A DNA stretch of 64,000 nt from Mycobacterium paraseoulense (GTDB lineage: Bacteria; Actinomycetota; Actinomycetes; Mycobacteriales; Mycobacteriaceae), in NCBI RefSeq assembly GCF_010731655.1, contig NZ_AP022619.1:868001-932000 (forward strand), in the 5' to 3' direction. Position 1 is the stretch's first letter, and every line of letters starts with the position of its first letter. Positions 8,616 through 18,128 of the stretch are shown in pieces. A program made the position numbers and the translations under genes. The notes below the pieces were generated by a model, which was not told the DNA's origin, searched no databases, and worked only from the letters and a program-made list of their open reading frames with translations.

Positions 8616-10937
8616 TTATGCGGCGACGGTCACGGTGTCGGCCCGTGGTTCCAGCGCTTGGGCGACGATGTCGGCCACGTCGGTCATCGGCCGCACGTCC
8701 AGCGCGTCGAGCACCTCGGCGGGAACGTCGTCCAGGTCGGGTTCGTTGCGTGCCGGGATGAAAACCGTTGACAGGCCGGCCCGTTGCGCCGCGAGCAGCT
8801 TCTGCTTCACGCCGCCGATCGGCAGCACCCGCCCGTTCAGCGTGACCTCGCCGGTCATGCCGACGTCCGAGCGGACCTGGCGCCCGGTCGCCATCGACAC
8901 CAGGGCGGTCACCATGGTGACACCGGCCGACGGGCCGTCCTTGGGCACGGCGCCGGCGGGCACGTGCACGTGGATGCGCCGGTCCAGGGCCTTGGGGTCG
9001 ACGCCCAATAGGCCGGCGTGTGAGCGCACGTAGGACAGCGCGATCTGCGCCGACTCCTTCATCACGTCACCCAACTGTCCGGTCAGCTGCAATCCCGGCT
9101 CACCGTCGGTGGCCCCGGCTTCGATGTACAGCACGTCGCCGCCCAGGCCGGTGACGGCCAGGCCGGTGGCCACCCCGGGCACCGCCGTGCGCTCGGCCGA
9201 TTCCGGCGTAAAGCGCGGGCGGCCAAGGTAGTCAACCAGATCCGGCTCGTCGACGGTGATCGGCTCGGGAGTTTCCGCCAGCTTGGTGGTCACCTTGCGC
9301 AGCGCCTTGGCCAGCAGCCGTTCGAACTGTCGCACCCCGGGTTCCCGCGTGTAGTCGGCGGCGATCTTGCGCAGCGCGGCATCCGTCAGCGTGACCTCGT
9401 CCTCGGTCAGCGCCGCGCGTTCCCGCTGCCGGGGCAGCAGGTAGTCCCGCGCGATGGCGACCTTGTCGTCCTCGGTGTAGCCGTCGATCTGCACCAGTTC
9501 CATGCGGTCCAGCAGGGCCGACGGGATGTTCTCGACGACGTTGGCGGTGGCCAGGAACACGACGTCGGACAGGTCGAGGTCGAGATCCAGGTAGTGGTCG
9601 CGGAACGTGTGGTTCTGCGCCGGGTCCAGGACCTCCAGCAAGGCGGCCGACGGGTCACCCCGGTAGTCGGAACCGACCTTGTCGATTTCATCCAGCAGGA
9701 CAACGGGATTCATCGAACCCGCCTCGCCGATGGCACGCACGATGCGGCCCGGCAACGCCCCCACATAGGTGCGCCGGTGCCCACGGATCTCGGCCTCGTC
9801 GCGCACACCGCCCAGGGCGACGCGGACGAACTTGCGGCCCAGGGCCCGGGCGACGCTCTCACCCAGCGACGTCTTGCCGACGCCGGGGGGACCGGCCAGC
9901 ACCATCACCGCGCCGGAGCCGCGGCCGCCGACGACCTGCAATCCGCGCTGGGCGCGGCGGGCACGCACGGCCAGGTATTCGACAATCCGGTCCTTGACGT
10001 CGTCCAGCCCGTGGTGGTCGGCGTCCAAGACGCCGCGCGCGGCCTTCAGGTCGGTCGAGTCCTCGGTCCGGACGTTCCAGGGCAGGTCGAGGACGGTGTC
10101 CAGCCAGGTGCGGATCCAGCCGCTCTCCGGGCTTTGGTCGCTGGACCGTTCCAGCTTGCCCACCTCGCGCAATGCGGCCTCCCGCACCTTCTCGGGCAGA
10201 TCGGCAGCCTCGACGCGGGCCCGGTAGTCGTCGGATCCGTCGGGCTCACCCTCGCCCAGTTCCTTGCGGATCGCGGCCAGCTGCTGGCGCAGCAGGAACT
10301 CCTTCTGCGTCTTCTCCATGCCCTCGCGCACGTCCTCGGCGATCTTGTCGTTGACCTCGACCTCGGCCAGATGCGAGCTGGTCCAGTCGATCAGCAACCG
10401 CAGCCGCTCGGCGACGTCGACCGTCTCGACCAGTTGCCGCTTCTGCTCGCTGGACAGGTAGGACGCGTAACCGGAGGTGTCCGCCAGCGCCGACGGGTCG
10501 GTCAGCCGGTTGACGTAGTCGACGATCTCCCAGGCCTCGCGGCGCTGCAGCATGGCCAGCAGCAGCTTCTTGTACTCCGACGTCAGCGCCTTGATTTCGT
10601 CCGTCGTCGGGGCCTCGGGCACCTCGGTCACCTCGACCCACAGCGCCGCGCCGGGCCCGGACGCCCCCGTCCCGATCTGGGCTCTGCGCTCACCGCGTAC
10701 GACGGCCGCGGTGCCGCCGCCGGCGATGCGTCCGACCTGCAATATCTTCGCGATCACCCCGTGCGACGGGTAACGGTCGTCTAGCCGGGGCGCGATGAGC
10801 AGCTGCCCGGATTCACTTGCCTGGGCGGCGTCGATCGCCGCCCGCGCGGCCTCGTCGAGCGCGACCGGGACGACCATGCCGGGCAACACGATGGTGTCGG
10901 TGACGAACAGCACCGGCATTGACTTGGCTTCAGCCAT
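8616..10937 (-). CDS. lon: ATP-dependent Lon protease
   Basis: 773 aa, the usual size for LonA. Cytosolic AAA+ serine protease that degrades misfolded and some regulatory proteins. Order: N-terminal substrate domain beginning PVLFVTDTIVLPGMVVPV, coiled-coil region, AAA+ module with Walker A GPPGVGKTS and Walker B VVLLDEIDK, then the protease domain with catalytic Ser in PKDGPSAG and Lys in GGVKQKLLAA. All key residues are present. The ATG at 10937 has a GGAGG site four bases upstream; a longer open frame to 11378 is the antisense of the PhyH gene. M. tuberculosis lacks lon, whereas fast growers and some other mycobacteria keep it. Confidence 0.95.
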   Translation of the reverse strand: MAEAKSMPVLFVTDTIVLPGMVVPVALDEAARAAIDAAQASESGQLLIAPRLDDRYPSHGVIAKILQVGRIAGGGTAAVVRGERRAQIGTGASGPGAALWVEVTEVPEAPTTDEIKALTSEYKKLLLAMLQRREAWEIVDYVNRLTDPSALADTSGYASYLSSEQKRQLVETVDVAERLRLLIDWTSSHLAEVEVNDKIAEDVREGMEKTQKEFLLRQQLAAIRKELGEGEPDGSDDYRARVEAADLPEKVREAALREVGKLERSSDQSPESGWIRTWLDTVLDLPWNVRTEDSTDLKAARGVLDADHHGLDDVKDRIVEYLAVRARRAQRGLQVVGGRGSGAVMVLAGPPGVGKTSLGESVARALGRKFVRVALGGVRDEAEIRGHRRTYVGALPGRIVRAIGEAGSMNPVVLLDEIDKVGSDYRGDPSAALLEVLDPAQNHTFRDHYLDLDLDLSDVVFLATANVVENIPSALLDRMELVQIDGYTEDDKVAIARDYLLPRQRERAALTEDEVTLTDAALRKIAADYTREPGVRQFERLLAKALRKVTTKLAETPEPITVDEPDLVDYLGRPRFTPESAERTAVPGVATGLAVTGLGGDVLYIEAGATDGEPGLQLTGQLGDVMKESAQIALSYVRSHAGLLGVDPKALDRRIHVHVPAGAVPKDGPSAGVTMVTALVSMATGRQVRSDVGMTGEVTLNGRVLPIGGVKQKLLAAQRAGLSTVFIPARNEPDLDDVPAEVLDALDVRPMTDVADIVAQALEPRADTVTVAA

Positions 10938-10950
10938 CAATCCTCCAAAA

Positions 10951-10971
10951 TCTGAGTCTGATGCGCTCAAC
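10951..10971 (-). promoter_or_regulatory. Candidate HspR (HAIR-like) operator before lon
   Basis: TCTGAGT-N7-GCTCAAC on the plus strand matches the HAIR consensus CTTGAGT-N7-ACTCAAG at 5 of 7 positions in each arm with the exact seven-base spacer. It begins 14 bases upstream of the lon start codon. HspR controls lon through HAIR boxes in Streptomyces, which makes the placement meaningful; binding here is inferred. Confidence 0.45.
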
Positions 10972-11045
10972 CCAGCCCGGCCCCGGTTTGTTCCCCTGTA
11001 AGCCTCCGCTGCGGCTGAGTGCTGGCGATCACACTGGCCGTCTTG

Positions 11046-11057
11046 GATAATCGGCCC
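11046..11057 (+). promoter_or_regulatory. Possible leaderless promoter of the PhyH-type gene
   Basis: GATAAT at 11046-11051, close to TATAAT, lies six bases before the in-frame GTG at 11058 with no ribosome site. This favours a leaderless start at 11058 over the upstream GTG at 11019. Confidence 0.4.
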
Positions 11058-12188
11058 GTGCCGCTGACGCACCCCGCCCCGACCGCCCTTGACCCGGATG
11101 TCCTCGAATCCGCGGCCGGAGACCTCGCCTCCACCGGCGCAATCACCTTCCTCGTCGACGACGACGCCGTCACTTATGCCGTCGAGGGTTCGACGATCCG
11201 CGTCGGCGAGGGGCAGCGGAGCGGAGACGCCGTCGTGCGCCTTTCCCGGCGGGCGTGGGACGACATGGTCGGCCAGATCCGCACGGTCATCAACCTCCTG
11301 CTCAGCGACGAGTTGTCCTTCGAGCGGGGCGGCTTCGACCAGCTGGCCGACTGGGACCCGGTCCTGCGGTACCTGCACGCCGGCGTCCCGCCGTACGACC
11401 CGGCTCGGGCCGACTTGGGCGGGCGCGACCCGCTCGCCACGTTCACGCTCGACGCCGACGACGCCGAGTTGGCCGCTCAGTTACGGACCATGGGTTACCT
11501 GCACGTCAAGGGGGTCTTCGACGCCGACGAGATGCGGGCCGCCAACCGCGAGGTCGACCGCCTCGCGGCCCAGGCCCGACCCGGGGACGACCGTTCGTGG
11601 TGGGCCACCGCCGAGGACGGCGCGAGCGTGCTGTGCCGATTGGTCTACGCAACGCTGCGCTCGCCCGCCCTCGCCGCGCTGGAAAACGATCCCAGGGTGC
11701 GCCGGCTGGGCACCCTTATCGATCCCGCGCTGCGCACCGCGCCCGACCGGATGGAAGGCAGCGCGGTGTTGCTCAAAGTGCCCGGGAACACCAGCGGGCT
11801 GGCGAACATCCCATGGCATCAGGACTGCGGCATGGGCGGACACGCTCTCATGTGCCCCGCGGTCAGCATCGGCATTCAACTGACCGGCTCGGACGCCGGC
11901 ACCGGCAACCTTCAGGTGGTACCGGGCAGCCACGGTCAGGCCATCCATTACCGGTGGGAACAACGGCTCCAACAGGTACCGGTGGTGAGCATCGACACCG
12001 CCCCCGGCGACGTGACCGTCCACATCCAGGACCTGATGCACGCCTCACCCCGGCCGACCGGCGCCGGCGGCCGCCGCACGATGTACGTCACGCACTATCC
12101 GCCGCAACTCTTCGAGCACATCGGGCCCGGCGAGGCCTTCAACGACCTGGTACGCAACCGCACCGAACGGGTCGCACGCCTGCGGTAG
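11058..12188 (+). CDS. Phytanoyl-CoA dioxygenase (PhyH) family protein
   Basis: About 376 aa from the GTG at 11058 (389 from the alternative GTG at 11019). Predicted Fe(II)/2-oxoglutarate oxygenase. The iron-binding H-x-D is in WHQDCGMGGH (about residue 255) and the distal histidine is in MHASPRPTGAGGRRTMY, whose arginine would bind 2-oxoglutarate. The N-terminal 130 residues include an SCP2-like segment (GAITFLVDDDAVTYAVEG). Such a sterol-carrier-like domain before a PhyH domain is consistent with a lipid substrate, but the substrate is not known. It is convergent with lldD2, six bases apart. Confidence 0.8.
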   Translation: MPLTHPAPTALDPDVLESAAGDLASTGAITFLVDDDAVTYAVEGSTIRVGEGQRSGDAVVRLSRRAWDDMVGQIRTVINLLLSDELSFERGGFDQLADWDPVLRYLHAGVPPYDPARADLGGRDPLATFTLDADDAELAAQLRTMGYLHVKGVFDADEMRAANREVDRLAAQARPGDDRSWWATAEDGASVLCRLVYATLRSPALAALENDPRVRRLGTLIDPALRTAPDRMEGSAVLLKVPGNTSGLANIPWHQDCGMGGHALMCPAVSIGIQLTGSDAGTGNLQVVPGSHGQAIHYRWEQRLQQVPVVSIDTAPGDVTVHIQDLMHASPRPTGAGGRRTMYVTHYPPQLFEHIGPGEAFNDLVRNRTERVARLR

Positions 12189-12193
12189 CGCCG

Positions 12194-13447
12194 TCACGCG
12201 GGCGGTTCGACAGGCCCCAGCCGCCGCAGCTGCGTCACATGCTTCGGTGAGAGCTCCTCGAGGCAGGTGACACCCAGCAGTCGCATGGTGCGGATCACCC
12301 CTTCGGCCAGGATGTCGATGGCGCGGGTGACCCCGGCTTCGCCGCCGGCCATCAACCCGTACAGGTAGGCCCGCCCGACGAGCGTGCACCGCGCGCCCAG
12401 CGCGACCGCCGCCACGATGTCCGCACCCGACATGATGCCGGTGTCCAGCAGGATCTCGGTGTCCTTGCCGAACTCACGCGCGACCGAGGGCAGCAGGTGG
12501 AACGGCACCGGGGCCCGATCCAGTTGGCGCCCACCGTGATTCGACAGCACGATGCCGTCGACACCGCGGTCGACGACGGCGCGGGCGTCATCGAGCGTCT
12601 GGATGCCCTTGACGACCAACTTGCCCGGCCACTGCGCCTTGATCCACTCCAGGTCGTCGAAGGTGAGGCTCGGGTCGAACATGGTGCTCAGGTACTCGGC
12701 GACGGTGCCAGGCCACCGGTCCAGCGACGCGAACGCCAGCGGTTCGGTGGTCAGCAGGTCGAACCACCACTTCGGATGCGGCACCGCATCGAGCACGGTG
12801 CGCAGCGTCAGCGTCGGCGGGATCGTCATCCCGTTGCGGTTGTCGCGCAGTCGGGCGCCGGAGACCGGGACGTCGACGGTGGCCAGCAGGGTGTCGAAAC
12901 CGGCCTCGGCCGCGCGCCGCACCAACGCCATCGAGCGTTCGCGGTCGCGCCACATGTACAGCTGAAACCACTTCCTGCCCTGGGGAACGGCGGCCACCAG
13001 GTCCTCGATGGCGCAGGTGCCGAGAGTGGACAGCGAGAACGGAATGCCGGCCTTGGCCGCGGCCGCCGCGCCGGCGATCTCGCCCTCGGTATGCATCAGC
13101 CGGGTGAAGCCGGTGGGCGCGATGCCGAACGGCAGGACGACCGGTTGGCCAAGGACGTTCCAGCCGGCGGTGACGTTGGTGACGTCACGCAGGATCGTCG
13201 GGTGAAACTCGATGTCGCGGAAGGCCTGTCGGGCCCGCCGGAGGGAAAGCTCGTCCTCGGCGGCGCCGTCGGTGTAGTCGAATGCCGCCTTGGGGGTGCG
13301 CCGTTTGGCGATGCGACGCAGATCTTCGATGGTGTACGCGGCGTCGAGGCGGCGCCTGGTCGCGTCGAACTGCGGCCGCTTGAATTGGATCAGCGGCGCG
13401 AGGTCGCGCACCTTGGGCACTCGCCGTTGGACTCCCACCTGTGCCAC
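12194..13447 (-). CDS. lldD2: FMN-dependent L-lactate dehydrogenase (quinone), LldD2
   Basis: About 417 aa from the GTG at 13447; remembered Rv1872c has 414 aa and aligns along its whole length. It oxidises L-lactate to pyruvate and passes electrons to the quinone pool at the membrane; in M. tuberculosis LldD2 is needed for growth on lactate. The FMN-dependent alpha-hydroxyacid dehydrogenase signature with the catalytic histidine is in SNHGGRQLD, and FMN contacts are in [14 protein letters not shown] and [10 protein letters not shown]. The start is uncertain among nearby GTG codons (13456, 13447). It is divergent from the DUF1810 gene with only nine bases between the two proposed starts. Confidence 0.93.
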   Translation of the reverse strand: MAQVGVQRRVPKVRDLAPLIQFKRPQFDATRRRLDAAYTIEDLRRIAKRRTPKAAFDYTDGAAEDELSLRRARQAFRDIEFHPTILRDVTNVTAGWNVLGQPVVLPFGIAPTGFTRLMHTEGEIAGAAAAAKAGIPFSLSTLGTCAIEDLVAAVPQGRKWFQLYMWRDRERSMALVRRAAEAGFDTLLATVDVPVSGARLRDNRNGMTIPPTLTLRTVLDAVPHPKWWFDLLTTEPLAFASLDRWPGTVAEYLSTMFDPSLTFDDLEWIKAQWPGKLVVKGIQTLDDARAVVDRGVDGIVLSNHGGRQLDRAPVPFHLLPSVAREFGKDTEILLDTGIMSGADIVAAVALGARCTLVGRAYLYGLMAGGEAGVTRAIDILAEGVIRTMRLLGVTCLEELSPKHVTQLRRLGPVEPPA

Positions 13448-13456
13448 CGTAGTCAC

Positions 13457-13894
13457 ATGGAATCGGCGAGCGACCCCTACGATCTGAATCGCTTCACCAA
13501 GGCCCAGGCTGCGGTCTACCCGCACGTCGTCGCGGAGTTGCGCGACGGCCGAAAACGCGGTCACTGGATGTGGTTCGTGTTCCCGCAATTGCGCGGCCTG
13601 GGTAGCAGTCCGACCGCCGATCGGTATGGCATCTCCTCGCTCGGGGAAGCCAAGGGCTATCTGCGCCATGACGTGCTGGGACCGCGGCTGCGCGAGTGCA
13701 CCCGGCTGGTCAACGAGGTGCAGGGCCGGTCCGTCCGCGACATCTTCGGCTCGCCCGACGACCTCAAGCTGCGCTCGTCGATGACGCTGTTCGCTCACGC
13801 GACCGACGACAACGAGGACTTCGTTGCGCTGCTCGACAAGTACTACGACGGCCGGCAGGATCAGCTCACGCTGGAGCGCCTAGGACGGGCCTAA
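13457..13894 (+). CDS. DUF1810 family protein (Rv1873-type)
   Basis: 145 aa, identical in length to remembered Rv1873, whose structure is a helical calpastatin-like fold. Diagnostic motifs are [10 protein letters not shown] at the N-terminus, [19 protein letters not shown] [15 protein letters not shown] in the middle, and [16 protein letters not shown] toward the end. The biochemical role is unknown. The 3' end overlaps the convergent GH13 gene by 15 bases. Confidence 0.88.
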   Translation: MESASDPYDLNRFTKAQAAVYPHVVAELRDGRKRGHWMWFVFPQLRGLGSSPTADRYGISSLGEAKGYLRHDVLGPRLRECTRLVNEVQGRSVRDIFGSPDDLKLRSSMTLFAHATDDNEDFVALLDKYYDGRQDQLTLERLGRA

Positions 13895-15187
13895 AATCCG
13901 CCAGCCGTGCGGTTCCACGACCAGCGTGTCCACCACTTCTTGCGGCGGGGCCGCCGAACCGCCGATGACCTTGCGGTGGGCCGTACCCAGCTCCGGCAGC
14001 GCCAGGCGCAGCGGCTCGTCGCCGATGTTCAGCGCGACCAGCAGCGCGTCGTCGCCGCTGCGGGTCTCGTACACGTAGTGCCGGTTCTCCAACCGCAGCG
14101 CGCTGGTCGTCGCCCTGTGCAGCCACGGGTGACGGCGACGCAGCCCAATCAGGTACTGGTGCAACGCCCACATCTGGGCGCCGAAGGCATCCAATTCCAT
14201 TGGGGGAGCACTGAACTCCGGTCGCACCGCGTCGTCGCCGCCGTAGCGTTCCTCTTTGACGCCGCGCAGTCCCAGCTCGTCGCCCGCGTACACGCTGGGC
14301 ACGCCGCCGACGGTCAGCAGGATCACCAGCGCGTGCGCCACGTGCTCCGCGCGCTCGAGGCGGCTGGCGATGCGGGTGACGTCGTGGTTGCCGACGAAGG
14401 TGAGCGGGGCGAAGGCGGCGACGAACTCGCCATGCCGCTGCAGCGCCCAGTCCAGTTCGAAGAAGTTGCCGTCGTTGAGGCTGCTCCAGATCGCCTTCCA
14501 CAGCTCGTATTGGGTGGCCGAGTCGAAGGTGGCGGCTCGCACCACCGCGGCGTAGTCACCGTGGATGAGCTCGCCGACGAACCAGGCGTCCGGGAACCGT
14601 TCCCGCACCCGCGGCAGCGCGGACGCCCAAAAGTGTTCTGGCACAGAGTATGCCGCATCGAGACGCCAACCGTCGGCGCCGCGTTGCAGCCAGTGCGCCA
14701 TCACGTCCACGACGTAGTCGGTCACTTCGGGATTGTCGTGGTTGAGCGTGATCAGCTCCGAGTGGCCCTCGAAGGTGTGGAAGCGCCCGGGGCGTCCGCG
14801 AAACCAGCGCGCGGCCGCCTCATTGCTCGGGGCTTGCTGATAGCGGCCGAAATCCACGCCGACGTGGTTGAACACGCCGTCGAGCAGGATGCGCAGACCA
14901 CGGCGACGGGCCTCGGCCACGAGGTGGTCGAAATCGGCGTCGTCACCGAGCCGCGGATCGATGCGGTAGTGGTCGGTGGTGTCGTAACCGTGTGTGCGCG
15001 AGGCGAAGATCGGTCCCAGCGCGACGCCCGACGCGCCCAGTGCGATGGCGTGATCGAACCAGTCGACGAGCCGCCGCAGCCGGTGTTCGTCCGGCTGCGG
15101 CGGCTCCGACACGGGAAAGGCGCCGACGAACCCAAGCGGATAGACCTGCCACCAGATCGCGTGTTCGACCCAGGCCGGTGCCGTCAC
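13880..15187 (-). CDS. GH13 (alpha-amylase family) glycosidase
   Basis: 435 aa, a compact GH13 (beta/alpha)8-barrel without a signal peptide, so probably cytosolic and acting on glycogen, maltodextrin or trehalose-type alpha-glucans. The catalytic set is complete: nucleophile D177 in GWRLDAA, acid/base E206 in FVGELIHG, and transition-state stabiliser D269 in VGNHDVTR. Conserved region I (LDGVFNHVG) is present. A short C-terminal beta domain follows. It is transcribed toward the DUF1810 gene and lies just downstream of ahpD (gap of 4 bp), so it could be read from the ahpCD transcript. Exact specificity unknown. Confidence 0.88.
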   Translation of the reverse strand: MTAPAWVEHAIWWQVYPLGFVGAFPVSEPPQPDEHRLRRLVDWFDHAIALGASGVALGPIFASRTHGYDTTDHYRIDPRLGDDADFDHLVAEARRRGLRILLDGVFNHVGVDFGRYQQAPSNEAAARWFRGRPGRFHTFEGHSELITLNHDNPEVTDYVVDVMAHWLQRGADGWRLDAAYSVPEHFWASALPRVRERFPDAWFVGELIHGDYAAVVRAATFDSATQYELWKAIWSSLNDGNFFELDWALQRHGEFVAAFAPLTFVGNHDVTRIASRLERAEHVAHALVILLTVGGVPSVYAGDELGLRGVKEERYGGDDAVRPEFSAPPMELDAFGAQMWALHQYLIGLRRRHPWLHRATTSALRLENRHYVYETRSGDDALLVALNIGDEPLRLALPELGTAHRKVIGGSAAPPQEVVDTLVVEPHGWRILGPS

Positions 15188-15191
15188 TGCG

Positions 15192-15728
15192 TCAGCCGAC
15201 GGTGGTCAGCGCTTGGGAGGCGACGAGGGCTTGCGCCACGCCGGAAATGATCGCCGCGGCCTTCAGCGCCTCCTGGATGCTCTCCCGGGTGGCACCGGCC
15301 TCGCGCAGCGTGTGCTCATGGGAGGCCACGCAATCCGGGCATCCGTTGATCGACGACACCGCGAAGCACCACAGCTCGAAGTTGGCCTTCGCCACCCCGG
15401 GGTTGGCGATGATGTTCATCCGCAATCCCGCGCGCAGGTCGTCGTACTTGCCGTCGAGGAAGCCCCGGCCACGGTAGAACACGTTGTTCATGCCCATGAT
15501 CGATGCGGCCCCCAGCGCCGCGTTGTATGCCTCGGCGGACAGGACGTCGGCCGCCTCGGCGCCGATCTCGCTGATTACCTGGGTGTTTCGCGTCGCCGCG
15601 GCGCAGGCCAGCAGGGTGCCCCACAGCTGTTCCTCGTTGAGCTCGGTCGTGCGCGTGATCGAGCCCAGGTTCAGCTTGAGGTCCTTGGCGTACTCGGGTA
15701 GCGCCTCCTTGAGATTCTCTACGCTCAT
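15192..15728 (-). CDS. ahpD: Alkylhydroperoxidase AhpD
   Basis: 178 aa, near the 177 aa of M. tuberculosis AhpD. A thioredoxin-like partner that reduces AhpC using electrons from lipoamide carriers. Active-site C130-P-D-C133 followed by H137, plus E118, are all present. It lies 36 bp downstream of ahpC on the same strand with a GAGGCGAGATG-type ribosome site, forming the classic ahpC-ahpD operon. Confidence 0.95.
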   Translation of the reverse strand: MSVENLKEALPEYAKDLKLNLGSITRTTELNEEQLWGTLLACAAATRNTQVISEIGAEAADVLSAEAYNAALGAASIMGMNNVFYRGRGFLDGKYDDLRAGLRMNIIANPGVAKANFELWCFAVSSINGCPDCVASHEHTLREAGATRESIQEALKAAAIISGVAQALVASQALTTVG

Positions 15729-15764
15729 CTCGCCTCCTGATCAGACCCTATGGGATCGGGCCGA

Positions 15765-16352
15765 CTAAGCCGAGGCCTTGAGCAGCTCGGTCGCGTTGAG
15801 CGTCGGGTCGCCCTTGCGCCAGTTGCAGGCGCACAACTCGTCGGACTGCAGCGCGTCCAGGACCCGCAGCACTTCCTCCACGTTGCGTCCCACGGATCCC
15901 GCGGTAACCGAAACGAATTGGATCTCGTTGTTGGGGTCCACCAGGAAGGTCGCCCGGTCGGCGACGCCGTCGGCGTTGAGCACGCCGGTGGCCAGGCTCA
16001 GCTCGCGCTTGATGTCCGAGAGCATGGGGAACGGCAGCTTCTTCAGGTCCTCGTGCTGGGCGCGCCAGTTGAAGTGCACGAATTCGCTGTCGATCGAGAC
16101 GCCCAGCACCTGCGCGTCGCGGTCGGCGAATTCGTCGTTGAGCTTGCCGAACGCGGCGATCTCGGTCGGGCACACGAACGTGAAGTCCTTGGGCCAGAAG
16201 AACACAACGCGCCACTTGTCGGCGTGGTCCTCGCTGGTGACGGTGGTGAAGTAGTCTTCGGGCTGCTGGGCGTCGACCTTGGACAGGTCGCCCGCGATCA
16301 GCGCGGTGAGCTCGTAGGCGGGGAACTGGTCGCCGATGGTCAGCAGAGGCAT
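15765..16352 (-). CDS. ahpC: Alkyl hydroperoxide reductase AhpC (peroxiredoxin)
   Basis: 195 aa, the family length. It reduces alkyl peroxides, hydrogen peroxide and peroxynitrite. Peroxidatic C61 is in DFTFVCPTE, and resolving cysteines C174 and C176 are in ELCACNW, the three-cysteine arrangement of mycobacterial AhpC. It is divergent from oxyR across a 102-bp intergenic region that contains an OxyR-type site. Confidence 0.96.
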   Translation of the reverse strand: MPLLTIGDQFPAYELTALIAGDLSKVDAQQPEDYFTTVTSEDHADKWRVVFFWPKDFTFVCPTEIAAFGKLNDEFADRDAQVLGVSIDSEFVHFNWRAQHEDLKKLPFPMLSDIKRELSLATGVLNADGVADRATFLVDPNNEIQFVSVTAGSVGRNVEEVLRVLDALQSDELCACNWRKGDPTLNATELLKASA

Positions 16353-16445
16353 GTCGCTCCTTTATTGGATTTACTCAAGATTAGCCTTCCTCGCCCATCG
16401 TGCCCGGTTAACCGGCCTGAAGTAAAGGTGATATTTCCCACTACA

Positions 16446-16466
16446 CTTATAGGTATGCCCGATAGG
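16446..16466. promoter_or_regulatory. OxyR-type T-N11-A operator between ahpC and oxyR
   Basis: CTTAT at 16446-16450 and ATAGG at 16462-16466 flank exactly 11 bases, giving the LysR T-N11-A core and resembling the CTTATCGGC-N3-GCCGATAAG motif known from mycobacterial oxyR-ahpC regions. The site overlaps the oxyR start codon (16455-16457), consistent with autoregulation. Confidence 0.6.
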
Positions 16467-17390
16467 ATCTATCAGCCCACGATCGCCGGCCTGCGCGCGT
16501 TCGCCGCCATCGCCGAAAAGCGTCAGTTCAGCTCCGCCGCAACCACTCTCGGTGTCAGCCAGTCCACGCTGTCGCAGGCGCTCGCGGCGCTGGAGGCGGG
16601 ACTCGGCACCCAGCTCGTCGAGCGCTCGACGCGGCGTGTCTTCTTGACGCCGGCGGGCGCGGAGCTGCTGCCGCGCGCCCTGGCCGTCATCGAGGCGATG
16701 GATGGGTTCACCGCCGCCGCCGCGGGATCATCGGATCCCCTGCGCGCCGGGATGCGCTTGGGGCTGATTCCGACGGTGGCGCCCTACGTCCTGCCGACCG
16801 TGCTGGCCGGCCTCGCCGAGCAATTCCCCGGAGTGGCGTTGCGGGTGACCGAAGACCAGACCGAGCGGCTGATGACGGTGTTGCGCGAGGGGGCGCTGGA
16901 TGCCGCGCTGATCGCGTTGCCCGCCGACGCGAGCGGGGTCACCGCGATCCCCATCTACGACGAGGATTTCGTCCTCGCGCTACCGCCCGGACATCCGCTG
17001 TCGGGCAAGCGCCGGGTTCCGGCGACGGCGCTGGCCGACCTGCCGCTACTGCTCTTGGACGAGGGGCACTGCCTGCGCGATCAGGCGCTGGAGGTGTGCC
17101 ACAAGGCGGGCGTGCGCGCGGAGCTGGCCAACACGCGGGCGGCGTCGCTGGCCACCGCGGTGCAATGCGTGACCGGCGGGTTGGGGGTCACGCTGATCCC
17201 GCAGAGCGCCGTGCCGGTGGAGGCGACGCGAAGCCGCCTCGGCCTGGCGCAGTTCGCCGCGCCCCGCCCCGGACGGCGCATCGGCCTGGTGTACCGGTCG
17301 TCCAGTGGCCGTGACGAGTCCTACCGCCGGCTGGCGAAGACCATCGGCACCTTGATCAGCGGCCGGCACGAGGTGCGGCTGGTCAAATAG
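16455..17390 (+). CDS. oxyR: LysR-family peroxide sensor OxyR (intact)
   Basis: 311 aa from the ATG at 16455; the longer open frame upstream covers ahpC antisense. The N-terminal winged helix spans residues 10-70 ([28 protein letters not shown]). The redox pair corresponding to E. coli C199/C208 is present as C206 and C215 in [12 protein letters not shown]. No frameshift or stop is seen, unlike the decayed oxyR of M. tuberculosis. It should activate ahpC-ahpD under peroxide. In M. tuberculosis this locus lies elsewhere (Rv2427A-2429), so it has moved relative to the Rv1873-1874 neighbours. Confidence 0.95.
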   Translation: MPDRIYQPTIAGLRAFAAIAEKRQFSSAATTLGVSQSTLSQALAALEAGLGTQLVERSTRRVFLTPAGAELLPRALAVIEAMDGFTAAAAGSSDPLRAGMRLGLIPTVAPYVLPTVLAGLAEQFPGVALRVTEDQTERLMTVLREGALDAALIALPADASGVTAIPIYDEDFVLALPPGHPLSGKRRVPATALADLPLLLLDEGHCLRDQALEVCHKAGVRAELANTRAASLATAVQCVTGGLGVTLIPQSAVPVEATRSRLGLAQFAAPRPGRRIGLVYRSSSGRDESYRRLAKTIGTLISGRHEVRLVK

Positions 17391-17417
17391 CACGGGCGCC
17401 GACGGTAGGTTCTGCCT

Positions 17418-18128
17418 ATGGAAAAGGTCATCGCCGTGCTCATGCGTTCCGATTCGGACGACCGGTGGTGCGCCCGCCAGCGCGGCCCCGTCGCCAACTC
17501 GCTGCTGGAGCTGGGCCTGCCGGGTTTGTCGGTCAACGTTCGCGACGACGCGGTGCGCCATTCGCTGATGACGCTGACGACGCTGGACCCGCCGGTCGCC
17601 GCGGTGGTGAGCATGTGGACCCAACAGTGCTACGGCGAGCAGATGACGGCCGCGCTGGCCCTGCTCGAGGCCGAATGCGAACACCTCGCCGCCTACCTGG
17701 TGACCGAATCGGTTCCGCTGAAGGCGCCGGCGACCGAATCGGGCACTCGCACAACGGGTCTGGCCAACATTGCGCTGCTGCGCCGACCCGCGGGCCTGGA
17801 CGAGGGCAGCTGGCTGACCCGGTGGCAGCGCGACCACACCTCGGTGGCCATCGAGACGCAGTCGACCTTCGGCTACACCCAGAACTGGGTGGTGCGGACC
17901 CTCACGCCTGACGCTCCGGGAATCGCGGGCATCGTCGAAGAGTTGTTCCCCGCGGAGGCGATCACCGATCTCCAGGCGTTCTTCGGGGCCGCCGACGACG
18001 ACGACCTGCAGGACCGCTTGGGCCGAATGGTCGCCAGCACCACGGCGTTCGGCGCCAACGAGAACATCGACACCGTCCCCACCAGCCGCTACGTCTTCAG
18101 GACACCGTTCATCGAGGAACTCACATGA
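17418..18128 (+). CDS. Conserved hypothetical protein, EthD-like dimeric barrel (Rv1874-type)
   Basis: 236 aa (remembered Rv1874: 228 aa). Two similar halves suggest a duplicated ferredoxin-like alpha-beta barrel. The C-terminal half has a WLTRWQRDHTSVAIETQSTFGYTQN segment like EthD proteins. No catalytic residues can be assigned. Its stop overlaps the next start (ATGA), so it is translationally coupled to the split-barrel gene that follows. Function unknown. Confidence 0.75.
   Translation: MEKVIAVLMRSDSDDRWCARQRGPVANSLLELGLPGLSVNVRDDAVRHSLMTLTTLDPPVAAVVSMWTQQCYGEQMTAALALLEAECEHLAAYLVTESVPLKAPATESGTRTTGLANIALLRRPAGLDEGSWLTRWQRDHTSVAIETQSTFGYTQNWVVRTLTPDAPGIAGIVEELFPAEAITDLQAFFGAADDDDLQDRLGRMVASTTAFGANENIDTVPTSRYVFRTPFIEELT

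Noticed and set aside
12497..13894. 465-codon plus-strand frame extending the DUF1810 gene upstream
   Set aside because: The part before 13457 is antisense to lldD2; the DUF1810 domain begins at the ATG at 13457 with the expected 145 codons.
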